Shown: one piece after another, positions 1 through 7,131 of the stretch | How positions within the stretch are numbered: position 1 is the first letter of the stretch | How the letters are laid out: each line of letters begins with the position of its first letter | Source of the DNA: BOKV01 sp041742235 | Lineage (GTDB): Bacteria; Pseudomonadota; Alphaproteobacteria; Rhizobiales; Rhizobiaceae | DNA length: 11,034 nt | NCBI GenBank assembly: GCA_041742235.1 | Contig: JBGSJA010000082.1 | Location: 1-11,034 of the forward strand | Direction: 5' to 3' | Position numbers and translations under genes: made by a program | Notes under the pieces: model-generated | The model's input: only the letters and a program-made list of their open reading frames with translations | What the model was told of the DNA's origin: nothing | Database searches by the model: none

Positions 1-2039
1 GCGCCCGCGTCGATCGTTGCCAGATCGAGGATATCGTCGATGATGTTCTTCAGAAGATCGGCCGATGTCGTGATGTGGTCGACATACTCCATCTGCTTGC
101 CGTTGAGCTCGCCGATCTCCGGCATCGCGATCAGTTCGGCAAAACCCGCAATGGAGGTGAGCGGAACACGCAATTCGTATGAAACATGCTGCAAGAATCG
201 GTTCTTGAGCTTGTCCGCCTGCTCCAGCGCCTCGTTGCGCTCCTTGAGCGCGCGCTCGACATTGACGGCCGCCGTCACGTCCACCGCCGCCAGCATGGTC
301 TGGCCTTCCGGCAGGCGCACCAGCGCATAGTCGACGATCTTGCCGTCGGCCATGTCCAGCCTGCCCGAATGATCGCCGCGCATGTCGTCGAAGCCGGTAA
401 TGCCCTGCGCTATCGGCTCCCACGCGCCGGCATCGGCAAGCCGGTCCTGCAAGGTGCGGGCGAGCGAGGAAATATGCGCGCCGCTTTCCAGCCGTCCCTT
501 GTCGAGGTTCCAGATCGACGCGAATGCCGGGTTGAAGAGTTTCAGCCTTCCGTCGGAGCCGAAAACAGCCACGGCTTCGCTCAGATTGTCCAGCGTTTCG
601 CCCTGGATCTGGATCAGCGAATTGTAGCTGGTGCGCAGTTCGATCTGCTCGGTCACGTTCTCGAAAACCCAGGTCGCGCCGCCCTGGTTGTGCGGGTTGG
701 CAATGACGCGCAGCGTCCGCCCGTCCGGCATGTGCCACCAGTCCTCGCGCGATTCGACGGCCTTGTAGATTTCGAGCTGCCCTTCGCGCCATTTGCGCCA
801 GTCCGGAACCTCCGGCAGCTTGCCTTCGGCGCGGAAGGCGTCGAGCACCTGCGCATTGTCGGGCTGGCTGTCGAGGAATGCCTGCGACAGGCCGAACAGC
901 TTCTGGAAGCTGGAATTGTAAAACTGCAGCCGCCGGTCCTTGCCGAACATTGCCACGGCGGTCGCCAGCTGGTCCAGCGTCTGTGCGTGCGAGGCGATCG
1001 TCTGCTTGAGCGTGGCGCGCGCCGCCTCGATCTCGTTGCGGTCGACGGCGATGCCGGCATATCCGGCGGCCGTGCGCACCTCGGTGATATCGACGATGCG
1101 GCGGTCGCCGGCCATGATGGCGGGAAGCGCCCCGGCAAAATGGCCGTCCTCGCGCTGTCTGCGCGCAATTTCGTTGCGCTCCGAGCTGTCGAGAAGCTGT
1201 GCACGGCTGTCCACGGCCTGCTCGCCATCGGTGCAATCCACCGCCTTCGAGTAGGACTTGTTGACCCAGAAGAGTTCGCCGCCCGCATCGCGAAGCCAGA
1301 CCGGCATCGGCAGTTTTTCGAACAACATCTGGATGGTGTCGAAGGTCGACATCAGGCGGGCATGTTCGGCTTCCAGCCGGGCAAGCGCCGATCGTTCGCC
1401 TGAAAGTTCGATGAAGCGCACGAAGGCATGGCTGCCGGAAGTACGGCCTTGCGCCTCAAGGACGCCAGTTTTCGTCGTCAGCGGCAGGTCGAAGGCCTCC
1501 GCATTCTGGCGCAGCCTTTTCAGTGCACCCTCGAAGCTGATTGCCGAATCGGGGGTAAGCCATCGCCCGAAGGCGAGGAACGCCGAACGCTCCGAAGGCG
1601 CGCCGCTCGACTTTGAAAGCTTGCCGAGGATCGCGGGTCGATCGTCGGCGCCGTTCCATACGACGATCCGCTGGTCGCCGGCATTGGTCAGCGCCTCGAG
1701 CCTTTCATGCGATGCACGAAGATCGGCGATGCGTGACTTCAGCGCCTGGTTCTCTCCGGTCATTCGGCCGCGCTCGCGAATGAGCCATGTCGCCGAAAGA
1801 ATCGCAAAGCTCATGGCGCCGCCGAATACCGCAAGCAGCATCACGTCGGTCGAGGAAAATGCGAGCTGTCCGCCGGTTTCAACGGCGTGCGCGGCGCAAG
1901 GATGTACAAGTAGCGCGGCAGGGGCAACCGCCCCGAGAAAGGTCGCCAGGCGTAAGTAGGCCGGACGCGGATGTCCGCCTGGGCTGGCCTGCTTTTTCCG
2001 GCGCGCCGCCGGCTTGATATGGGGCATGTGCCCGGGCAT
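1..2039 (-). CDS. divL: DivL-like multi-PAS histidine-kinase homologue, 3' end outside window
   Basis: The open frame gives 679 codons and leaves the window inside the DHp domain, so the ATPase domain is not seen. ATG at 2037-2039 is preceded by AAGAGGA at 2047-2053 with 7 nt spacing, which decides the start. Two hydrophobic segments lie at about residues 28-52 and 65-87, followed by a coiled-coil-like stretch (about 95-120). PAS-type domains follow at about 230-340 (MPVWLRDAGGELFWVN), 352-465 (LATAVAMFGKDRRLQFYN, ending WVFENVTE) and 482-595 (LSEAVAVFGSDGRLKLFN). The DHp helix starts at about 605. Its H-box reads FLQHVSYELRVPLTSI, with Tyr621 (codon at 177-179) where SHELR-type kinases carry the phosphorylated His. 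Caulobacter DivL is known for exactly this Tyr, and acts in the CckA-CtrA cell-cycle pathway. Assignment to divL rests on the Tyr, several PAS domains, N-terminal membrane anchor and position beyond ahcY. It is an inference; another PAS kinase that lost its His is the alternative. Confidence 0.85.
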   Translation of the reverse strand, partial: MPGHMPHIKPAARRKKQASPGGHPRPAYLRLATFLGAVAPAALLVHPCAAHAVETGGQLAFSSTDVMLLAVFGGAMSFAILSATWLIRERGRMTGENQALKSRIADLRASHERLEALTNAGDQRIVVWNGADDRPAILGKLSKSSGAPSERSAFLAFGRWLTPDSAISFEGALKRLRQNAEAFDLPLTTKTGVLEAQGRTSGSHAFVRFIELSGERSALARLEAEHARLMSTFDTIQMLFEKLPMPVWLRDAGGELFWVNKSYSKAVDCTDGEQAVDSRAQLLDSSERNEIARRQREDGHFAGALPAIMAGDRRIVDITEVRTAAGYAGIAVDRNEIEAARATLKQTIASHAQTLDQLATAVAMFGKDRRLQFYNSSFQKLFGLSQAFLDSQPDNAQVLDAFRAEGKLPEVPDWRKWREGQLEIYKAVESREDWWHMPDGRTLRVIANPHNQGGATWVFENVTEQIELRTSYNSLIQIQGETLDNLSEAVAVFGSDGRLKLFNPAFASIWNLDKGRLESGAHISSLARTLQDRLADAGAWEPIAQGITGFDDMRGDHSGRLDMADGKIVDYALVRLPEGQTMLAAVDVTAAVNVERALKERNEALEQADKLKNRFLQHVSYELRVPLTSIAGFAELIAMPEIGELNGKQMEYVDHITTSADLLKNIIDDILDLATIDAG

Positions 2040-2270
2040 GTCCTGGTCCTCTTGCCGCACGATTACCAGGCGCGCGTCCCGCAACCCGAATGGCTGCCCG
2101 ACAGCGCGCGGTCAACGCAACCCGCACGCCTTCCGGCTGCGTTCACAGCCGGTCCGCCCGCGGCAACCGCCCTGCCTGTGCGCCCGTTTCGCGCCCCTTC
2201 GGGGCCGGGACTTCTGCTCATGATTCGTCCTGACTGTAGCCAAAAGGCGAATCGCCGAACAGTTGTTTGG
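2040..2270 (-). other. Leader and intergenic region upstream of the DivL-like gene
   Basis: No convincing gene lies here. Features on the minus strand are an 11-nt palindrome GGCGATTCGCC near 2247-2257, a possible weak promoter pairing TGTTCG with TACAGT 17 nt apart (TACAGT near 2236-2241), and a small GC-rich hairpin with 5 bp arms and a 3-nt loop at 2193-2205. If the promoter is real, the 5' leader is close to 200 nt, which is long. Alternatively the gene is read through from ahcY despite the terminator between them. Confidence 0.3.
2047..2053 (-). promoter_or_regulatory. Ribosome binding site of the DivL-like gene
   Basis: On the minus strand the sequence is AAGAGGA, 7 nt before the ATG at 2037-2039. 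The frame stays open upstream to about 2111 and includes a GTG at 2058-2060. This site favours the downstream ATG as the start. Confidence 0.6.
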
Positions 2271-2311
2271 GGCAAAAAACAAGGCCGCCGGACTGGTCAA
2301 TCCGGCGGCCT
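2271..2311 (-). terminator. Rho-independent terminator after ahcY
   Basis: GGCCGCCGGA (2283-2292) and TCCGGCGGCC (2301-2310) form a perfect 10-bp stem with an 8-nt loop, extendable by one A-T pair. On the minus strand the stem is followed at once by TTGTTTTTTG. It lies 29 nt beyond the ahcY stop codon, so it should end ahcY transcription and separate it from the DivL-like gene. Confidence 0.88.
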
Positions 2312-2339
2312 CAATATGTTGTTGAAAATGGTTAAGGAA

Positions 2340-3731
2340 TTAATACCGGTAGTGTTCCGGCTTGAAAGGCCCGGACGGTTCGACGCCAATATAGGCTGCC
2401 TGCTCCTTCGAAAGCTCGGTGAGCTTCACGCCAAGTTTTGCAAGATGCAGCCGCGCCACCTTCTCGTCGAGGTGTTTCGGCAGGACATAAACCTGGTTCT
2501 TGTACTTCTCACCCTTCGAATAAAGTTCGATCTGGCCAAGCACCTGGTTGGTGAATGACGCCGACATCACGAAGCTCGGATGGCCCGTGGCGTTGCCGAG
2601 ATTGAGCAGGCGACCCTCCGAAAGCAGCAGCATCCGCTTGCCGTCGGGAAACTGGATCATGTCGACCTGCGGCTTGATGTTGGTCCACTTAAGGTTGCGC
2701 AGCGCCGCGACCTGGATCTCGTTGTCGAAATGGCCGATATTTCCGACGATCGCCATGTCCTTGAGCCGGCGCATGTGGTCGAGCGTCACCACGTCCTTGT
2801 TCCCGGTCGCCGTGATGATGATGTCCGCAGTCTCGATCGCGTCGTCTAGCGTCACGACCTCGAAGCCGTCCATCGCGGCCTGCAACGCACAGATCGGATC
2901 GGCCTCCGTCACCTTGACGCGTGCGCCCGCACCCAGCAGCGACTGCGCCGAACCCTTGCCGACATCGCCGTAGCCGCACACGACGGCGACCTTGCCTGCC
3001 ATCATCACGTCGGTTGCGCGGCGGATGCCGTCGACCAGCGATTCCTTGCAGCCATACTTGTTGTCGAACTTCGATTTCGTCACCGAATCGTTGACGTTGA
3101 TGGCGGGGAAGGGGAGTTGCCCCTTCTTGTGAAGCTGGTAGAGCCTGTTGACGCCGGTTGTCGTCTCCTCGGTCACGCCGCGGATCGCCGCGCGCTGCCT
3201 GGCGAACCAGCCGGGGCTGAGCTTCATCCGCTTCTTGATCTGCGCGACGAGGTACTCCTCCTCTTCCGAGCCGGGGTTGGAAAGCACGTCCTCGCCCTCC
3301 TCTGCCCGCGCGCCGATCAGCACATACATCGTGGCGTCGCCGCCATCGTCGAGGATCATGTTGGTGAGGCCGCCATCGGCCCACTGGAAGATCTTGTCGG
3401 TGTAGTCCCAGTATTCCTCGAGCGACTCACCCTTGACCGCGAAGACCGGCGTTCCACTGGCCGCAATTGCCGATGCGGCATGGTCCTGCGTCGAGAAGAT
3501 GTTGCACGAGGCCCAGCGTACATCGGCGCCCAGCGCCTTGAGCGTTTCGATCAGCACGGCGGTCTGGATCGTCATGTGGAGCGAGCCGGAAATGCGCGCG
3601 CCCTTCAGCGGCTTGCTTTCCCCGAATTCCTCGCGGCAGGCCATCAGGCCCGGCATTTCGGTTTCGGCGATTTCGATTTCCTTGCGGCCGAACTCGGCCA
3701 GTCCAATGTCCCTGACTGCATAGTCGGTCAT
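2340..3731 (-). CDS. ahcY: Adenosylhomocysteinase (SAH hydrolase)
   Basis: A cytosolic, NAD-dependent enzyme that splits S-adenosylhomocysteine into adenosine and homocysteine, relieving product inhibition of methyltransferases and feeding methionine resynthesis. The protein is 463 aa, the usual bacterial length, including the roughly 40-residue insert of bacterial enzymes (about 150-188). Visible family residues are His52 in GSLHMT, Asp128, the substrate-site stretch VNDSVTKSKFDNKYGC with Lys219, Asp223, Asn224 and Cys228, the NAD-binding GYGDVGKG at 253-260, GHFDNE at 333-338, and the C-terminal KPEHYRY that completes the partner subunit's site. The frame is open 47 codons further up, but MTDYAVRDIGLAEFGRKE is the family N-terminus and is preceded by AGGAAAGAG, so the ATG at 3729-3731 is chosen. 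It has its own upstream operator-like palindrome and a strong terminator, so it is probably a separate unit from ptsH. Confidence 0.98.
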   Translation of the reverse strand: MTDYAVRDIGLAEFGRKEIEIAETEMPGLMACREEFGESKPLKGARISGSLHMTIQTAVLIETLKALGADVRWASCNIFSTQDHAASAIAASGTPVFAVKGESLEEYWDYTDKIFQWADGGLTNMILDDGGDATMYVLIGARAEEGEDVLSNPGSEEEEYLVAQIKKRMKLSPGWFARQRAAIRGVTEETTTGVNRLYQLHKKGQLPFPAINVNDSVTKSKFDNKYGCKESLVDGIRRATDVMMAGKVAVVCGYGDVGKGSAQSLLGAGARVKVTEADPICALQAAMDGFEVVTLDDAIETADIIITATGNKDVVTLDHMRRLKDMAIVGNIGHFDNEIQVAALRNLKWTNIKPQVDMIQFPDGKRMLLLSEGRLLNLGNATGHPSFVMSASFTNQVLGQIELYSKGEKYKNQVYVLPKHLDEKVARLHLAKLGVKLTELSKEQAAYIGVEPSGPFKPEHYRY

Positions 3732-3840
3732 GGTTCTCTTTCCTGAATGAATGGCTCCGCGCCTTGGACCGCGCCAATGCGCCCAAGCGGGTGCAGTCCG
3801 CGACAAGGCGCAGGCAGGCACCACGCCCGCCGGATGCGTT

Positions 3841-3869
3841 GTGATAGCAGGGAACGGTGTGCCTGACAA
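3841..3869 (-). promoter_or_regulatory. Candidate ahcY promoter
   Basis: On the minus strand TTGTCA (3864-3869) is separated by 17 nt from TATCAC (3841-3846). The first box matches the -35 consensus well and the second is a fair -10. Transcription would start near 3834, giving a leader of about 100 nt. An alternative -10, TTATAT, lies inside the neighbouring palindrome with only a weak -35 (GACATA) 17 nt upstream of it. Confidence 0.35.
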
Positions 3870-3876
3870 CAAGGAT

Positions 3877-3892
3877 ATAAAGAAATCTTTAT
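3877..3892. promoter_or_regulatory. Palindromic operator candidate upstream of ahcY
   Basis: ATAAAGA-AA-TCTTTAT is a perfect inverted repeat with 7-bp arms and a 2-bp centre, AT-rich in a GC-rich surrounding. It sits in the 174-bp gap between the ptsH stop and the ahcY start, about 145 bp before the ahcY ATG. ArsR-family regulators of the SahR/SamR type are known to control ahcY and methionine-cycle genes in Proteobacteria through AT-rich palindromes of this kind. Linking this site to such a regulator is an inference; no regulator gene is in the window. Confidence 0.5.
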
Positions 3893-3905
3893 GCGGGTAT
3901 GTCGA

Positions 3906-4181
3906 CTATTCGCCTTCACCGAACTTGTCGGTGAGCAGCGCCTCGAGGGCAGCCAGCGCCTGTCCGGCCTGCGGCCCGCTGGCGCTCACGTGAATGTCGC
4001 TGCCATTGCCGGCGGCAAGCATCATCAGGCCCATGATCGAGGTTCCGCCCACGATGTGGCCATCCTTGCTGACGCGGATTTCGGCATCGAACTGCTCGAC
4101 GCATTGGACGAACTTGACAGATGCCCGTGCATGCAGGCCGCGCTTGTTCGAGATCTTCAGAACGCGAACCTCGTCGGACAT
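3906..4181 (-). CDS. ptsH: HPr phosphocarrier protein
   Basis: A small cytosolic protein of 91 aa that carries a phosphoryl group from enzyme I to EIIA components. The active-site motif KRGLHARAS places the phosphorylated histidine at His17, and GTSIMGLMML places the regulatory serine phosphorylated by HprK at Ser48. Both sites are intact, so HPr can integrate phosphoenolpyruvate-driven and kinase-driven signals. Its ATG lies 3 nt after the stop of the EIIA gene, and CAGGGG about 9 nt upstream of the ATG can serve as ribosome binding site, so the two genes are almost certainly translated together. The enzyme I partner (PtsP or PtsI) is not in this window. Confidence 0.97.
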   Translation of the reverse strand: MSDEVRVLKISNKRGLHARASVKFVQCVEQFDAEIRVSKDGHIVGGTSIMGLMMLAAGNGSDIHVSASGPQAGQALAALEALLTDKFGEGE

Positions 4182-4184
4182 GCC

Positions 4185-4586
4185 CTACTGCCCCTGCAGC
4201 AGCCGGCTTGCGATGTTGATGTACTTGCGGCCGGACTCCTGGGCACAATTGAGCGCGCGCTCCATGTCGTCCTCGGCCCGAACGCTGGCAAGCTTGATCA
4301 GCATCGGCAGGTTGACGCCCGCCAGCACCTCTACCTCGCCAGCCTTCATCACCGAAATGGCAAGGTTGGATGGCGTCCCGCCAAACATGTCGGTCAGGAT
4401 GATCACCCCTGCGCCCGCATTGACCTTGGCGACGCCATCCAGGATGTCCTGCCGCCTCTGCTCCATGTCGTCCTCGGGGCCGATGGCGATGGCCTCGATG
4501 GCCTGCTGCGGTCCGACGACATGCTCCAGGGCCAGCCGGAACTCGCGGGCGAGCTGGCCGTGGGTGACAAGCACAAGTCCTATCAT
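4185..4586 (-). CDS. manX: PTS mannose-family EIIA component, regulatory
   Basis: A cytosolic 133-aa protein consisting of a single EIIA-Man domain. The N-terminus MIGLVLVTHGQLA carries the phosphorylatable His9, and DMFGGTPSN at 66-74 is the family's active-site loop. Mannose-type sugar transporters need EIIB, EIIC and EIID, none of which is encoded nearby, so this protein most likely acts as a phosphorylation-dependent regulator at the end of an EI-HPr-EIIA chain, as proposed for the incomplete PTS of Brucella and rhizobia. The frame is open 26 codons further up, but MIGLVLV is the family start and GGGA lies just upstream, so ATG at 4584-4586 is used. Gene names vary (manX, ptsM). Confidence 0.95.
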   Translation of the reverse strand: MIGLVLVTHGQLAREFRLALEHVVGPQQAIEAIAIGPEDDMEQRRQDILDGVAKVNAGAGVIILTDMFGGTPSNLAISVMKAGEVEVLAGVNLPMLIKLASVRAEDDMERALNCAQESGRKYINIASRLLQGQ

Positions 4587-4739
4587 CTGAATTCCCGGTT
4601 TGTGGGGCCGGTTTTCCGAATGTCGCGGCGCCGGTTTTGGGTCTTGCAGGCTCCTGCCGCGCAACCGGCCTTTGCCGGCTGTGCAGATGGCGGGAAAGAT
4701 GGGCGGTTCAAGCAGCAGTCTCCTAGCATAGGGGGCGGT
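4587..4739 (-). other. Spacer between hprK and the EIIA gene with AAACCGG repeats
   Basis: This 153-nt gap holds no convincing gene. On the plus strand CCGGTTT(T) occurs at 4595-4601, 4608-4615 and 4631-4638, and a short CCGGC/GCCGG hairpin with a 4-nt loop lies near 4667-4680. There is no T-run after the hairpin on either strand, so it is not a convincing terminator. It is the only sizeable gap inside the HprK-EIIA-HPr set, so an internal promoter or mRNA processing site is possible but not shown. Confidence 0.3.
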
Positions 4740-5186
4740 CTATACCACCGAGATATGCAGGCTTGCCAGTATGATTCGAACGGCCTGCGCTTCATGCCGC
4801 ACCGGTACTTCCACAAGCGGCACCTCGATATCCAAGAGGGTCGTGGTCTTCTTGGCCGGCATCCGGTCCAACGCCTCATCGGGCACGAGGCGAGCGACCA
4901 GGGAAATGCTGCAAGACGGCTGGTGCGCGACACGCACGATGCCGTGACCGTGCACTTCTGCCAGGCCCGCAATCGTATCCGGGGCGCTGGCGATGGCACG
5001 CCCGCCCTGCCGCCCGATCAAGGCCTGGTCGTCCGCGACGAAATTCGCCGCGATGCCGCGCCGGGCGGCGGCATCGACAAGGCCGAACGCAAGCGAGGTC
5101 TTGCCGGAACCGGAATGCCCCTCGATCATCACGCCGGCGCCACCGATTTCGACGACGCAGCAATGGCGGTTCACGGGCGCGGTCAT
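4740..5186 (-). CDS. hprK: Minimal HPr kinase/phosphorylase
   Basis: A 148-aa cytosolic enzyme expected to phosphorylate HPr on Ser48 with ATP and reverse the reaction with phosphate. Only the catalytic domain is present; the N-terminal domain of the roughly 310-aa Gram-positive enzyme is missing, as is normal in alphaproteobacteria. The P-loop GHSGSGKTS is at 23-31, and VADDQ at 50-54 holds the paired aspartates. The family signature usually close to ELRGLGI reads EVHGHGIV (77-84) here, with His replacing both Arg and Leu. ATG at 5184-5186 is preceded by GGTGA about 8 nt upstream. An in-frame GTG four codons earlier (5196-5198) overlaps the chvG stop as GTGA and is the alternative start. Either way translation should be coupled to chvG. 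Confidence 0.93.
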   Translation of the reverse strand: MTAPVNRHCCVVEIGGAGVMIEGHSGSGKTSLAFGLVDAAARRGIAANFVADDQALIGRQGGRAIASAPDTIAGLAEVHGHGIVRVAHQPSCSISLVARLVPDEALDRMPAKKTTTLLDIEVPLVEVPVRHEAQAVRIILASLHISVV

Positions 5187-5194
5187 GACAACGC

Positions 5195-7072
5195 TCACCG
5201 GGCCGGCCCTGCCGGAAGGCGCATCGTGAATCGCGCCCCCGTGGCCGGCGGCCTGCGGTTCTCGGCGGTCAGCGTGCCGCCATGCGCCTCGATGATCTGG
5301 CGCGATATCGACAGGCCGAGGCCGGAATTCTGGCCGAAGCCTTCCTCGGGCCGGTCGGTGTAGAAGCGCTCGAAAATCCGCTCTATGTCCTCCGCGCCGA
5401 TGCCGGGGCCATTGTCCTCCACCACGATCTCGATACCGTTTTCGGCGCGCGAAAGGCTGATCGTGATCAGGCCTGTTCCGTCCGGCACGAAGGATCGCGC
5501 ATTGTCGACGAGGTTGTTGATGACCTGCACGATCCGGCTTTCGTGGCCAAGGATGCGATAGTCCGCCGGCCCGCGCCCGGCACGGGCGATATCCAGTTTC
5601 AGCGTCACCTTCTTGGCGTCCTGCGGCACGATGCGGCGCATGCTCACCACATTTTCGAGCAGGCCGGCAAGGTCGGTCTCGCGCGAGTCTTCGCGCGCCA
5701 GTTCCGCGTCAAGGCGGGAAGCGTCGGAAATGTCGGTGATGAGCCTGTCCAGCCGTCGCACATCGTGCTGGATGATTTCCATCAGGCGGTTGCGGTTCGT
5801 TTCCGTCCTGGCGAGCGGCAGCGTCTCGACCGCGCTTCGCAACGATGTGAGCGGGTTCTTGAGTTCATGGCTGACATCGGCCGCGAAACTCTCGATCGCC
5901 TCGATCCGCGCATAGAGCGAATTGGTCATTTCACGCAGGGATTGCGAAAGATCGCCGATCTCGTCGCCGCGCCCGGACATGTCCGGAATCTCGACCCTCG
6001 CCTTGACGCCGCGCCTCACTCGCACCGCAGCTTCCGCGAGCTTGCGCAGCGGATTTCCGATCGTGCTCGCCAGCAGCATCGACAGTACCGTCGTCACGAT
6101 CGCCGCCACCAGAAAGATGCGCAGGATCGCAAGCCGTTCTTCCGCAACGATGCGGTCGATGTCGCCGCCCTGGGTCGACAGCAGCAACGATCCCAACACT
6201 GCACGGTATCGCTGCACGGGCACGGCGACCGAGACGATCAACTCCCCGTCGGCAGTCATGCGTACCACGGTCGACGGTGCGCCCATCAGCGCGGAACTTA
6301 CTTCCGGATAGGCGGTGCCGCGGCCGGAAAGTTCCTCGTACAGCGGCAGGTCGCGCCGCTGCAGCCATTTGTTGAGCAGCCGGCCGATGCGCGCGATCAT
6401 GCCCTCGTCATTGGTCTTGAGCGGCGGCAGGTCGAAACGCACCACTTGCCCGCCGGTGTAGAGGTGGCGCGAATCGAGGACCATGATCCCGTCGCGGTCA
6501 TAGATGCGCGCGCGGGTGCGGGTCGGCTGGATGAGATTGCGCAGCAGGGGCGCGACCACCTCGGGCTTGATCGGAGATTCCAGCGTCTCCAGCGTGTCGT
6601 AGGTAGGCGAAATGCTTTGCCCGGCTTCCATTTCCAGCAGTTTCTCCGGATCGATCGTGATCGAATCCGTCTCGACCGTGGCCGATGCGGCGATTGCGCC
6701 GGCAATGATGCGGCCCTGGATCAGCAGGCTCTCGACGCGCGCATCGATCAATCCCTCGCGGAACTGGTTGAGATAGAGAATGCCCGAAAGCAGCACCGCG
6801 AGCGCGGCAAGGTTGAGGAAGACGATACGCTTGGTCAGCGATGAAAAGAAAAGGTTGCGCAGCGATTTGAAGGCGCGTTTGCGGGCCTTTGCCCGTACCG
6901 GCCCCGCCAGTCCCGCTTCGGGCGCCGGCAGGGAAACGGCTGCCCGCAAATTGCCGGCGCCTTCAGCCGTTGCTTCCGGCACAGTGTCCATGACACTGCC
7001 GTCGATGCTCTCTGCCGCTTCGGGAGCCTGAAGTTCCAGCGTGCTGGCCATGCTTGCGGATTGCCTCGCCAT
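5195..7072 (-). CDS. chvG: ChvG-type sensor histidine kinase
   Basis: Inner-membrane sensor kinase (ChvG in Agrobacterium, ExoS in Sinorhizobium, BvrS in Brucella) that phosphorylates ChvI; in relatives it is held in check by periplasmic ExoR, which acid stress removes. The product is 625 aa. The cytoplasmic N-terminal stretch (1-80, Ala/Glu-rich then basic) precedes transmembrane segment 1 (about 83-102); a periplasmic domain of roughly 210 residues follows, then transmembrane segment 2 (about 314-337), a HAMP region, and the H-box FAADVSHELKNPLTS with phosphoacceptor His402. The ATPase domain shows the N box QVINNLVDNA (516-525), DNGPGIG (553-559) and GLGLSIS (584-590). All catalytic motifs are intact. 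ATG at 7070-7072 is used; an ATG at 7049-7051 would shorten it by 7 residues. The gene starts 59 nt after chvI and its stop adjoins hprK. Confidence 0.96.
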   Translation of the reverse strand: MARQSASMASTLELQAPEAAESIDGSVMDTVPEATAEGAGNLRAAVSLPAPEAGLAGPVRAKARKRAFKSLRNLFFSSLTKRIVFLNLAALAVLLSGILYLNQFREGLIDARVESLLIQGRIIAGAIAASATVETDSITIDPEKLLEMEAGQSISPTYDTLETLESPIKPEVVAPLLRNLIQPTRTRARIYDRDGIMVLDSRHLYTGGQVVRFDLPPLKTNDEGMIARIGRLLNKWLQRRDLPLYEELSGRGTAYPEVSSALMGAPSTVVRMTADGELIVSVAVPVQRYRAVLGSLLLSTQGGDIDRIVAEERLAILRIFLVAAIVTTVLSMLLASTIGNPLRKLAEAAVRVRRGVKARVEIPDMSGRGDEIGDLSQSLREMTNSLYARIEAIESFAADVSHELKNPLTSLRSAVETLPLARTETNRNRLMEIIQHDVRRLDRLITDISDASRLDAELAREDSRETDLAGLLENVVSMRRIVPQDAKKVTLKLDIARAGRGPADYRILGHESRIVQVINNLVDNARSFVPDGTGLITISLSRAENGIEIVVEDNGPGIGAEDIERIFERFYTDRPEEGFGQNSGLGLSISRQIIEAHGGTLTAENRRPPATGARFTMRLPAGPAR

Positions 7073-7131
7073 GTCCTTGCCGGCTGCCGCGGCAGGTGCC
7101 GCTCGCCTTCCTTTGCCGCATGCGGAGCCTG

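Noticed and set aside
653..1288. A 211-codon minus-strand frame inside the DivL-like gene, suggesting a frameshift
   Set aside because: The true frame reads through this whole stretch without interruption and encodes two PAS domains; the other frame is a shadow.
186..1403. A 405-codon plus-strand open frame opposite the DivL-like gene
   Set aside because: The minus-strand frame has clear PAS and H-box motifs; the plus-strand product has none and is a coding shadow.
2332..2343. TTAA-N4-TTAA as a CtrA binding site near the DivL-like gene
   Set aside because: The CtrA consensus needs TTAA-N7-TTAA. The spacing here is 4, and the site overlaps the ahcY stop codon rather than a promoter. The TTAA units before pckA are also spaced 5, not 7.
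3732..3905. Possible SAM or SAH riboswitch upstream of ahcY
   Set aside because: I looked for conserved riboswitch stems in this 174-nt gap and saw only the palindrome and promoter-like boxes; the palindrome looks like a protein operator rather than an aptamer.
3891..6844. Long plus-strand open frames (490 and 520 codons) opposite ptsH, EIIA, hprK and chvG
   Set aside because: They cross several well-identified genes and their boundaries, have no recognisable domains, and reflect codon bias on the other strand.
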